This document shows positions 42,904-51,506 of a DNA stretch of 64,000 nt, one piece after another (within the stretch, counting starts at the first letter, position 1; each line of letters starts with the position of its first letter). The notes below the pieces were generated by a model. The model saw only the letters and a program-made list of their open reading frames with translations, was not told where the DNA came from and searched no databases. The stretch comes from Frondihabitans sp. PAMC 28766. Lineage in GTDB: Bacteria; Actinomycetota; Actinomycetes; Actinomycetales; Microbacteriaceae. Where the stretch lies: NCBI RefSeq assembly GCF_001577365.1, contig NZ_CP014513.1, forward strand, positions 1,674,001 through 1,738,000, written 5' to 3'. A program made the translations under genes and the position numbers.

Positions 42904-43851
42904 ATGTCTGTCGCACTTCCCGTTGGTGGGGTCATCCCGCCCGTCGTCACGCCGCGCACACCCGAGGGAGAGCTCGACCTCTCAGGGCTCGAGAACGTCG
43001 TCGAGTACCTCGTCGCCGGGGGCGTGTCGGGTCTGTTCGTACTCGGTTCGTCGGGTGAAGTCGCATTCCTCTCGGATGCGGACCGTGAGGTCATCCTGCG
43101 CGAGACGGTTCGGGTGTCCGCCGGGCGGGTACCGGTCCTCGCCGGGGTCAACGATATGTCGACGGCCAGGGTAATCGATCAGATCCGACTGGCGGAGCGC
43201 TCCGGCGTCGACGCCGTCGTCGCGACGGCACCGTTCTACGTTCTACCGAGCGAAGCCGAGATCGAGAGCCACTTCCGGCTACTCGCCGCGTCGACGTCGT
43301 TGCCGATCTACGCCTACGACGTGCCGGTGCGCGTGCACAGGAAGCTGTCGCCGGAAATGCTGGTCCGTCTCGGTGTCGACGGTGTCATCACAGGGGTCAA
43401 GGACTCCAGCGGCGACGACGTCTCCTTCCGGCGGCTGGTGGCCCAGAACCGCGCGGCGGGAAGCCCCCTCGTCCTCTTCACGGGCCACGAGGTCGTCGTC
43501 GACGGCGCTCTGCTCGCCGGGGCGGACGGGGTCGTCCCCGGCCTCGGAAATGTCGATCCTCGTCGGTACGTACAACTGGTGGCCGCCGCTCGCGAGGGAG
43601 ACTGGAACACAGCTCACCGGCTGCAGGAGGAGCTCAACGATCTCTTCGAGATCGTCTTCCAAGCCCAGGGCGTGGGAGGTGAAGCCGCCGGCCTCGGAGC
43701 GTTCAAGACGGCAATGGTGTCGCTAGGGCTCATCGACTCGAACGTGATGTCTGCTCCGGTACCGAATCTCTCAGGTGAGACGGTCGACCGCATCGACCAG
43801 ATCGTGCGGGACTCAGGCGTGCCCGTCGCCACGGTCGAGCGCACCAACTGA
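42904..43851 (+). CDS. nanA: N-acetylneuraminate-lyase-like aldolase, copy 2 (NanA)
   Basis: A 315-residue protein from ATG 42904 behind AAGGAG. The same barrel family as copy 1: LFVLGSSGEVAFLSDADREV, Tyr in IYAYDVPVRVH, Lys in TGVKDSSGDDVSF. It has its own ribosome site rather than an overlap, and its similarity to the first copy is about half. One copy probably cleaves N-acetylneuraminate to ManNAc and pyruvate; which copy does so is not settled by sequence. Confidence 0.8.
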   Translation: MSVALPVGGVIPPVVTPRTPEGELDLSGLENVVEYLVAGGVSGLFVLGSSGEVAFLSDADREVILRETVRVSAGRVPVLAGVNDMSTARVIDQIRLAERSGVDAVVATAPFYVLPSEAEIESHFRLLAASTSLPIYAYDVPVRVHRKLSPEMLVRLGVDGVITGVKDSSGDDVSFRRLVAQNRAAGSPLVLFTGHEVVVDGALLAGADGVVPGLGNVDPRRYVQLVAAAREGDWNTAHRLQEELNDLFEIVFQAQGVGGEAAGLGAFKTAMVSLGLIDSNVMSAPVPNLSGETVDRIDQIVRDSGVPVATVERTN

Positions 43852-43864
43852 CGACGCACCGCCG

Positions 43865-44796
43865 ATGCGACCCCGCCTCGACACGGAAATCGCCGCGATC
43901 CTCCGGGATGCCGGCGGCGGCATCCTCTCGGCGGCGTCCCGAGGCGACGTCCATCTGCTCAGGGCGTTCGAAGCCCAGCGGGCCGAGCAACGCCCCGCGG
44001 AGCCCGGTCGTGGTGTCCAGTGGACCGAGCAGGAGATCCGGTATGAGGGGGTGATGGTCCGAGCCCGGTGGTACGTCCCCGCGGGCGTCGCGACCGGCGC
44101 GGCCGTCGTCTTTCTCCACGGCGGCGGTCGCGTCATGGGCTCGATCGACCAGTGCCACACCACCGTCGTCGGCTACGTGGCACGCTCGGGGGTGCCGTTC
44201 CTGTCGGTCGACTACCGACTGGCGCCCGAGTGGCCGGGGACACCGCCTGGCGCGACGCCTTCGCAGCGGTGAAGTGGCTGCTGACGAACTCCGACCGCAA
44301 GGGCGTAGACCCGGATCGAATCGCAATCATGGGCGAGAGCGCCGGTGGCGGGATCGCCGCGGGCGTCGCAATCCTCGCGCGCGACGCAGGCATGACGTTG
44401 GCGCGGCAGATCTTGATCTATCCGATGCTCGATGACCGCACCACGATCACGGACCAGGACACGGAGCCATTCACGACGTGGAATTGGCACGACAATGCCA
44501 CGGCCTGGCGTGCCGTTCTCGGAGAACTGTTCGGCGCGGACGACATCGACTGGATAACCGCCCCGGCGCGCCTCACCGAGTTCCAAGGTCTCTGCGATGC
44601 ATATGTCGACGTGGGGGAGTTGGACATTTTCCGCGACGAAGACATCGACTACGCAGCCCGCCTCGGCCGGGCCGGCGTCAACGTGGAGTTGCACGTGCAT
44701 CGGGGAGCGCCCCATGCCTTCGAAGTCATCGCCCCCGAGTCGGCGCTGGCCAGACGCGCCCTCGAAGACAGGGTCCGGGTCATCCGGAGTCTCTGA
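43865..44796 (+). CDS. Alpha/beta hydrolase (HSL/acetyl-esterase type), with a -1 frameshift
   Basis: An esterase of about 310 residues. The oxyanion motif is VVFLHGGGRVMGS, the nucleophile elbow GESAGGG, the Asp in VDVGELDIFRD, and the His in GAPHAFEVI. The first frame stops soon after LAPEWPG; the rest (DTAWRDAFAAVKWLLTNSDR onward) is in the -1 frame. Adding one G in GGGG at about 44236-44239 restores it. Because it lies directly behind nanA, it could remove O-acetyl groups from sialic acid, like NanS but in a different family. Confidence 0.8.
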
Positions 44797-44820
44797 CCCG
44801 TCGCGCGACAACCGGCTCCG

Positions 44821-45636
44821 CTAAGCGGGCTCGTTCTCGGCCTGAGAGGCGTCGGGGCGTCGGATGGATGCCGAGGCGATCTTCGCGGCGTCGACGTGCT
44901 GCAGCCGGTCGGAGATTCCCCTGAAGTGATCGGCCATGGCCGCTTCGGCTCGGCCTGCGTCTCGATCGGCGATGGCGTTGTAAATGTTCTGATGGTCGGT
45001 CGCTACCTCCATCGGGGTCGATGCGGAGGACGGCAGATAGTCCTCGAGGAGGGCCAGGACTGCCCAGAAGGCAGACAGCAACTGGGAAACGAAGGGATTG
45101 TCGAGGGCGAGGTAGAGGCTCTCGTGGAACAGCCGATCGGCGTCAGGAGAGAATTCGCCGCGCTCGGCCGCCCGGATCATTTCCTGAAGCGCCAAGTCGA
45201 TCGCTTCCAGATGCTTTGTCTCGCGTTGTCTCGCGACACGACGGACGAGGAGATTCTCGAGCGTCTCGCGTAACTCGACGAGGTTCTGCAGCTGTTTCGT
45301 GCCATTGGCTGCGGACAACTGTGCATGGAACGTCAGCTCGGCGACCAGCGCCTTGAGGCTCATCTCGCCTACATACATTCCATAGCCGCGTCGGATCACA
45401 ACGATCCCGGTCGCCTCGAGGACTTTCAGGGCCTCCCGCAGTGAACCGCGGCTGATCCCGAGACTCGACGTCAGTTCGTTCTCAGTCGGCAGCGCATCGC
45501 CCGGCTGGAGGCCCTCTCGGAGGATCAGGTCCTTGATGGCGTCTTGGACTTCAGTAACCAGGCTCGACCGTGCCAGAGATTGAGATTTGATGGGTTCATC
45601 CTCACGTCGTCGGAACATCGGCCAGCCAGCAATCAT
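44821..45636 (-). CDS. nanR: GntR-family regulator (FadR subfamily), probable NanR
   Basis: A 271-residue protein. The winged helix is IKDLILREGLQPGDALPTEN then LTSSLGISRGSLREALKVLE, and the C-terminal FCD ligand domain includes LVELRETLENLLVRRVARQR and RLFHESLYLALDNPF. The start may be 45636 or 45618. It is divergent from the ABC transporter genes and convergent with the catabolic operon. Two related palindromes (45646-45660 and 45854-45868) lie in front of it. Confidence 0.85.
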   Translation of the reverse strand: MIAGWPMFRRREDEPIKSQSLARSSLVTEVQDAIKDLILREGLQPGDALPTENELTSSLGISRGSLREALKVLEATGIVVIRRGYGMYVGEMSLKALVAELTFHAQLSAANGTKQLQNLVELRETLENLLVRRVARQRETKHLEAIDLALQEMIRAAERGEFSPDADRLFHESLYLALDNPFVSQLLSAFWAVLALLEDYLPSSASTPMEVATDHQNIYNAIADRDAGRAEAAMADHFRGISDRLQHVDAAKIASASIRRPDASQAENEPA

Positions 45637-45645
45637 GCGCTGGTC

Positions 45646-45660
45646 GGATATCCTACAGCG
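45646..45660. promoter_or_regulatory. Candidate NanR operator beside nanR
   Basis: GGATATCCTACAGCG, 10 bp before the nanR start codon. It shares GGATRTC with the sites at 37230 and 45854. Confidence 0.4.
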
Positions 45661-45853
45661 CGACTTTCACCATGCAAGCCCGTGTCCAGATGATCCAGTT
45701 CGCGCCTGCGATCGCACCTGCACCGACAGAGGCAAGTCGTTTTTCCGTCGTCACCGAATCGGAATCCTTCCAGGCAAAAAATAAAAAGAACTTCCGGCCG
45801 GAGCCTTGACCAGCCAAATCGAGACCCCTAGGGTCAATAAATCATCCGCTCTT

Positions 45854-45868
45854 GGATGTCCTACATCC
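45854..45868. promoter_or_regulatory. Candidate NanR operator before the ABC transporter operon
   Basis: GGATGTCCTACATCC, the most symmetric of the three copies (GGATGT/ACATCC arms), 49 bp before the GTG at 45917. It could control siaE-type transport genes. Confidence 0.5.
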
Positions 45869-45916
45869 TGCAACGTGCAGCATCTCGTGCTGTTTTCATC
45901 TTCTGGAGGAACTTCG

Positions 45917-47554
45917 GTGTCCGACTCATTCAAAGACGTTGCCGCCAACGGCATCGATCGACGCACCCTGCTGAAATACACTGGCGCCCTCGCCGGAGCT
46001 GCCGCCCTGACTGCCGCTCTCGCCGCATGCTCGAGCCCCGCGACCAAGGCCTCGAACTCGTCCACTTCGAAGGCGATCGGCACGGCGACGAAGCCGTCCG
46101 GTGTCATCACTGCGACGTCGGCCTTCCTGCTCAGCAGCGGCTTCGACCCGATGAACGCATCCAGCGCTGTTGCGACCTGCGTGAACCAGCACATCTTCGA
46201 GGCGCTCGTCGACCTCGATCCGATCACCCGTAAGCCGTACGCGGCACTCGCGAAGGGCATGCCGGCCTCGAGCAACAACGGCCTGACCTGGACAGCCACG
46301 ATCCGCAGCGGCGCCAAGTTCTCCGATGGGACGCCCGTCACGGCCGACGATGTGGCCTGGTCGTTCACCCGCGTCATGGATCCGGCCAACAACGCCCTCC
46401 TCGCGCCGTTCCTGTTGTTCCTGACGAGCGTGAAGGCGACCGCTGCCGACACCGTCGAATTCACCCTGAAGACTGCCTTCGCCCAGTTCGCCGAGCGAAT
46501 CGCGGTCGTCAAGATCGTCCCCAAATCGAAGACTCTCACGGCTGCGGCGAGCACGGCCTTCGACAGCAATCCCGTCGGCTCCGGCCCGTTCTCACTGACG
46601 AGTGCCAGCGCGACGAGCGGCGCCGTCATGGCGAACAACTCGAATTACAACGGCACGCGCTCCGCACTCGTCACCAAGATCGTTCTGCGCACGAACACCG
46701 ACAACGCGGCCCGGCTCAACGACCTGCAGGGCGGCACATCGCAGGCGATCGAGGCGGTGCCCTATCTCAACGCCACGTCGCTCACGTCGCCCGACACGAC
46801 CGACGTCAAGCAGGCGTTCAACTTGATGTTCCTGCTGTTCAACTGCTCCGCCGCTCCCTTCAACGACAAACGCGTGCGCCAGGCCCTCTTCTACGCGATC
46901 GACCCCAAGAAGATCATCACCACCGCCCTCAGCGGGTACGGAACCGCAGCCACCAGCTACTTGGACTCCGCTAACGCGCAGTACCAGCGCGCCGACACGG
47001 TCTACGCGTACAACCCCAAAAAGGCGAAAGCGCTCCTCAAGGAGGCCGGCGTCAGTGACCTGTCCTTCGAACTCGTGACGACTAACACCGCTTTCATCTC
47101 CGACAGCGCTCCGGTCATCATCGATGCGTGGAAGGCCATCGGGGTCACCGCGACGCTGAACACGCAACCCAGCGCGACTGTTTACACGCAGCTGGCCCCC
47201 TCGAGCAAGTTCCGGGTCCTGGCCGCATCGGGTGACCCGACAGTGTTCGGAACCGACACGGATCTCCTCCTGCGCTGGTTCTACTCCGGTGACACGTGGA
47301 TGACCTCACGCTGCCGATGGACCGACCCCGAGCGCACCACGCTCGGCAACCTCATCGACCAGGCGTCGACCCAGACAGGCTCCGCGCAGAAGGCGACATG
47401 GAAGAAGGCCCTCGACCTCATCGCCGAGGAGGTGCCCCTCTACCCGCTCTTCCACACGAAGATGATCACCGGGGACGACCCCACGAAGCTGACCGACTTC
47501 AAGGGTGCCGCCACCACCGGCATGTACTTCCTCGGCGTCGGTAGAAGCGCGTAG
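45917..47554 (+). CDS. ABC transporter substrate-binding lipoprotein (family 5), probable sialic acid binder
   Basis: A 545-residue protein. The GTG at 45917 is used because GGAGG lies seven bases upstream. It has a Tat-like signal (DRRTLLKYTGALAGAAALTA) and a lipobox LAACSS. The mature body is an oligopeptide-type binding protein (NGLTWTATIRSGAKFSDGTP, VTADDVAWSFTRVMDPANNA, FNDKRVRQALFYAIDPKKI). Peptide-type ABC systems act in sialic acid uptake in Haemophilus ducreyi (SatABCD) and corynebacteria. Its place in this locus supports the same role. Confidence 0.85.
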   Translation: MSDSFKDVAANGIDRRTLLKYTGALAGAAALTAALAACSSPATKASNSSTSKAIGTATKPSGVITATSAFLLSSGFDPMNASSAVATCVNQHIFEALVDLDPITRKPYAALAKGMPASSNNGLTWTATIRSGAKFSDGTPVTADDVAWSFTRVMDPANNALLAPFLLFLTSVKATAADTVEFTLKTAFAQFAERIAVVKIVPKSKTLTAAASTAFDSNPVGSGPFSLTSASATSGAVMANNSNYNGTRSALVTKIVLRTNTDNAARLNDLQGGTSQAIEAVPYLNATSLTSPDTTDVKQAFNLMFLLFNCSAAPFNDKRVRQALFYAIDPKKIITTALSGYGTAATSYLDSANAQYQRADTVYAYNPKKAKALLKEAGVSDLSFELVTTNTAFISDSAPVIIDAWKAIGVTATLNTQPSATVYTQLAPSSKFRVLAASGDPTVFGTDTDLLLRWFYSGDTWMTSRCRWTDPERTTLGNLIDQASTQTGSAQKATWKKALDLIAEEVPLYPLFHTKMITGDDPTKLTDFKGAATTGMYFLGVGRSA

Positions 47555-47558
47555 CGGA

Positions 47559-48517
47559 ATGCACACCATAGGTCGGCTGGTCATCAGGCGCGTCATCACG
47601 CTCATCCCGCTGATGCTCGGCGTCATCCTCTTCATCTTCGTCGTCCTGGCCCTCTCTCCCAGCAGTGCAGCCGTCGCATCGCTCGGGGACTCGGCCACGG
47701 CGAGTCAGATAGCGGCGTTCAACCACGCACACGGTCTCGACCAGCCGCTCCTGGTGCGCTATGTCGTGTTCCTCGGGGAGCTCGTGCGCGGGAACCTCGG
47801 CACGACCTACACGCTGAATCAGCCGATCGGCACGATCATCGCGCAGGCGCTCCCGGTGACGCTGCAGCTCACGGCGTTCGGAGTCGTCGGGGCCGTCATC
47901 GTCGCCCTCGCCCTCGGGATCGTGGGCGCCCTGTTCCGGGATCGGTGGCCCGATCAGGTTGCCCGCGTCGTGTCCATCACCGGCATCGCGATGCCGTCCT
48001 TCTGGCTGGCGATCCTGCTGATCCAGCGGTTCTCTGTCATCGGGGAGGGGCTCTTCCGAGCGGTCACTATGTGAGTCCCTCCGTGTCCGTCTCCCAGTGG
48101 GCCATGTCGATGGTGCTGCCGTCTATCGCGCTTGCTGTCCCGGTGGGGTGTTCTCTGGCCCGCGTGGTGCGGACATCGCTCGTCGAAGAGCTGGACCGCG
48201 ACTACGTCCGGACGGCCATCGGCGGAGGTATCCACCCAGCCGTCGTGATCGGACGGAACGTCATGCGAAACGCCCTCGTCACTCCACTCACTGCGCTCGG
48301 CCTGCAGATCGGCTACCTGATCGGTGGCGCGATCATCATCGAGGCGATCTTCACCCTGCCCGGCATGGGGACGCAGATCATGTCAGCCGTCGGGCAGAAC
48401 GACATCGGCCTCATTCGGGGGCTCGTCATCGTCGTCGCGCTCGGGTTCATCATCGTGAACCTGATCGTCGACATCATCTACGTCATTCTCAACCCACGGC
48501 TGCGAGGAGCCCACTGA
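47559..48517 (+). CDS. ABC transporter permease, DppB-type, with a -1 frameshift
   Basis: The first part (MHTIGRLVIRRVITLIPLML, ILFIFVVLALSPSS, then ALPVTLQLTAFGVVGAVIVA) is a DppB-type permease. The frame stops at 48074. The second part in the -1 frame carries SGHYVSPSVSVSQWAMSMVL, ELDRDYVRTA and IIIEAIFTLPGMGTQIM. One C missing near 48053 (TTCCGA) explains it, giving about 319 residues with six helices. It starts five bases after the binding protein's stop. Confidence 0.82.
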
Positions 48518-50487
48518 TGTCCACCATCGCATCCGGCGTCGGACGATCGATCGTCAGCGGGATCTCACGGCTCCCGCTGGCCGCCAAGATCGGTCTCACC
48601 GTCGTGGCCCTGATCGTGCTCGCCGGCATCCTGTCTCCGCTCCTGCTGATTCACAACCCGACGGCCGTGGGCCTGGCAGCCCCGACGCAGGGGCCGAGCG
48701 GCACCTACCCGTTCGGCATCGACCGGCTCGGCCGCGACGTCTTCTCGCGACTGGTCGCTGGCACACCCCGATCGCTCATCGTCGGCTTCGGCTCGGCCGG
48801 ACTCGCGCTGGTGGTCGGTGCTGCCCTCGGTGCCGTCGCGGGCACGAGTGGCCGCGTCGTCGACGAGATCATCATGCGCCTCCTCGACGTCGTCATGGCA
48901 TTCCCGACGATCGTCCTCGCTGCCCTCCTCGTGGTCGCATTCGGCACTGGCAATCTGGTCGTCCTGGTGATGGCGATCGCGTTCGTCTTCATGCCGCAGA
49001 TGGCTCGTATCGTGCGAGCGAATGTGATCAGTCAGTACGGAGAGGACTACGTCGCCGCAGAGAAGGTCATCGGCGCGCGTCGAGGTCACATCCTGATTCG
49101 CCACGTTGCCCGCAACTGTGCCGCCCCCATCCTCGTGTTCGTGACGATCATGGTGGCGAACGCCATCGTGTTCGAGGCGTCGCTGTCGTTCATCGGGGCG
49201 GGGCTTCAAGGGCAGGATGGCCCGTCATCCTGGGGAAGCGTCATCTCCTATGGGCAGCAACTGCTGAGCGTGCACGGCTGGTGGGCGACGTTCTTCCCTG
49301 GCCTGCTCATTCTCGTGACCGTGCTTTCTCTGAACCTGCTTGCGGAGGGAATCTCGGACGTCTTCGCAGCCCCGGCTGCCCGTCGCGGGTTGGCGCAGTC
49401 CACGGCAGCGGCGATCGATGAGGCCGACGGAATGCCCGAGGGTGCCGGGACCCTCACCGCTCTTCCTGGGCTTGCGGAGGCTGCAGCGCGCTTCGCCACC
49501 GGCGCACGAACCATTCCGGCCGGGCCGCCGATTCTGCAGGTCACAGACCTCCGCATCGGGTTCCCGGGCCGGCATCGTGGTGTCGATATCGTCGACAAGG
49601 TCAGCTTCGACTTGAAGGCGGGCGAGGTGCTCGGTCTGGTCGGCGAATCCGGATGCGGCAAGTCGCTCACGGCTGTCACTCTCATGGGGCTGCAGCCGAA
49701 GAACGCACGGGTCGGCGGCTCGATCCGGTTCGAAGGTGTCGACCTCACGACGCTCAGTGCACAGCGGCGGCGTGCTCTGATGGGGCGAGAGATCGCCATG
49801 ATCTACCAAGACTCCCTGTCAGCGCTGAACCCGGCCATGACAGTTGAGGCGCAGCTCAAACAGCTCCTGAAGCGCGGAGGCAAGCGCTCCGCCACCGAGC
49901 TGCTCACGCTCGTCGGGCTCGACGCCCAGCGCACTCTGCGGGCTTACCCGCACGAGCTCTCGGGCGGACAGCGTCAGCGCGTCGTGATCGCCATGGCTCT
50001 CTCCCGTGACCCGAAGCTCATCATTGCCGACGAGCCCACCACCGCCCTCGACGTCACCGTCCAGGCGCAGGTCATCAACCTGCTGCTGAAGCTCCGCGAG
50101 GAGCTCGATTTCGCCCTCATCTTCGTCTCGCACGACCTCGCCCTCGTGGCAGATCTCTGCGACCGGATCGTCGTCATGTACGGCGGGCAGGTCGCCGAGA
50201 CCGGAACGGTCACGAGCCTCCTGGCAAGCCCTGAACACCACTACACGCGAGGGCTGCTGGCATCCGTGCTGTCCCTGGAGACGAACGACGCACGGCTCAG
50301 CCAGATCCGCGGCGTCGTCCCGTCACCCGCAGACTTCCCCGCTGGTTGCCGCTTCGCCGATCGCTGCCCGATGGCCACACAGATCTGCCACGTCGAGCAG
50401 CCCGTTCTCGCCCAGGACGCCGACCAGCACGCGACCGCCTGCCACCACCCCGCTTCCTCGACCGCTCGAAACCTGGTGCGCTCATGA
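48517..50487 (+). CDS. Fused ABC permease (DppC-type) and ATPase (DppD-type)
   Basis: A 656-residue fusion protein. Residues about 1-290 are the permease: FGIDRLGRDVFSRLVAGTPR, YVAAEKVIGARRGHILIRHV (the EAA loop), ASLSFIGAGLQGQDGPSSWG. Residues about 330-640 are the ATPase: Walker A GESGCGKSLT, signature LSGGQRQR, Walker B LIIADEPTTAL, and the Cys-rich C-terminal tail CRFADRCPMATQIC, typical of the oligopeptide ATPase tail. Such fusions occur in actinobacterial peptide-type systems. It overlaps its neighbours by one and four bases. Confidence 0.9.
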   Translation: MSTIASGVGRSIVSGISRLPLAAKIGLTVVALIVLAGILSPLLLIHNPTAVGLAAPTQGPSGTYPFGIDRLGRDVFSRLVAGTPRSLIVGFGSAGLALVVGAALGAVAGTSGRVVDEIIMRLLDVVMAFPTIVLAALLVVAFGTGNLVVLVMAIAFVFMPQMARIVRANVISQYGEDYVAAEKVIGARRGHILIRHVARNCAAPILVFVTIMVANAIVFEASLSFIGAGLQGQDGPSSWGSVISYGQQLLSVHGWWATFFPGLLILVTVLSLNLLAEGISDVFAAPAARRGLAQSTAAAIDEADGMPEGAGTLTALPGLAEAAARFATGARTIPAGPPILQVTDLRIGFPGRHRGVDIVDKVSFDLKAGEVLGLVGESGCGKSLTAVTLMGLQPKNARVGGSIRFEGVDLTTLSAQRRRALMGREIAMIYQDSLSALNPAMTVEAQLKQLLKRGGKRSATELLTLVGLDAQRTLRAYPHELSGGQRQRVVIAMALSRDPKLIIADEPTTALDVTVQAQVINLLLKLREELDFALIFVSHDLALVADLCDRIVVMYGGQVAETGTVTSLLASPEHHYTRGLLASVLSLETNDARLSQIRGVVPSPADFPAGCRFADRCPMATQICHVEQPVLAQDADQHATACHHPASSTARNLVRS

Positions 50488-51467
50488 CGACCGACAGCGA
50501 CATCCTCACCGTCTCCGACGTCAACGTCGACTTCTCAGTTCCCCGGGGAACGGTCCACGCCCTGACCGGCGTCAGCCTCAGTCTTCGAGCCGGCGAGACG
50601 GTCGGCATCGTCGGCGAGTCCGGCTGCGGCAAGTCGACCCTGGCGAAGGTACTCGTCGGGCTCCAGGCTCCCACCTCGGGCCACGTCTCGTACGACGGAC
50701 AGGAGGCGTGGCGCCTGAGCGCCTCGCAACGACGCAAGTTCATCGGACGCCACGTGGGCATGATCTTTCAGGATCCTTCGACCTCGCTGAACAGACGGAT
50801 GCCGGTTGCTCAGATCCTGCGTGACCCCCTGGATGTGCACCGGCTCGGAACCCGGGCCAGCCGCGACAGGCGCGTCGACGAGCTCCTCGACCTCGTCGGC
50901 CTCCCCAAATCCGTCGCCGACGCCCTACCGAGCCAGCTCTCCGGCGGCCAGCGCCAGAGAATCTCGATCGGCCGCGCACTCGCCCTGAACCCCAGGATCA
51001 TCATCGCGGACGAACCCACGTCGGCACTCGACGTGTCCGTGCGAGCGCAGATCCTCAATCTTCTGATGGACCTCAAAACCGAACTCAACCTCTCGATGGT
51101 CTACATCTCGCACGACATCCAAACCGTCCGGCGAATCTCCGACCGGATCGCCACGATGTACCTCGGCCGTCTCGTCGAGGACACCCCGGCCCTCGATGTC
51201 GACGACAACACGCGGCACCCCTATACACGCGCGCTGCTCTCGGCCACGCCGAGCCTGCTGCACGCGAAGACACCGATCTCACTCGAGGGGCCGGTCCCCT
51301 CGGCCGTGAACCCGCCCAGCGGCTGTCCATTCCGGACGCGGTGCTGGAAAGCGACCGCCGAGTGCGCCGAGACCATGCCGGAGCCGACGCACGACAGCGC
51401 CCACCCCGACCACGTCTTCCGATGCTTCCACCCGGTCGAGACCCAACGGGTCCCGTCCGTCAACTGA
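50484..51467 (+). CDS. ABC transporter ATPase, DppF-type
   Basis: A 327-residue ATPase with Walker A GESGCGKSTLA, Q-loop MIFQDPSTSLNRR, signature LSGGQRQRIS, Walker B RIIIADEPTSALD and switch His in VYISHDIQTV. The C-terminal oligopeptide tail CPFRTRCWKATAEC is present. It completes the transporter with the gene fusion upstream, overlapping it as ATGA. Confidence 0.92.
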   Translation: MTTDSDILTVSDVNVDFSVPRGTVHALTGVSLSLRAGETVGIVGESGCGKSTLAKVLVGLQAPTSGHVSYDGQEAWRLSASQRRKFIGRHVGMIFQDPSTSLNRRMPVAQILRDPLDVHRLGTRASRDRRVDELLDLVGLPKSVADALPSQLSGGQRQRISIGRALALNPRIIIADEPTSALDVSVRAQILNLLMDLKTELNLSMVYISHDIQTVRRISDRIATMYLGRLVEDTPALDVDDNTRHPYTRALLSATPSLLHAKTPISLEGPVPSAVNPPSGCPFRTRCWKATAECAETMPEPTHDSAHPDHVFRCFHPVETQRVPSVN

Positions 51468-51506
51468 CCACACATCCCTACAAGCACGTCTTTCGAAGGA
51501 GAATTC

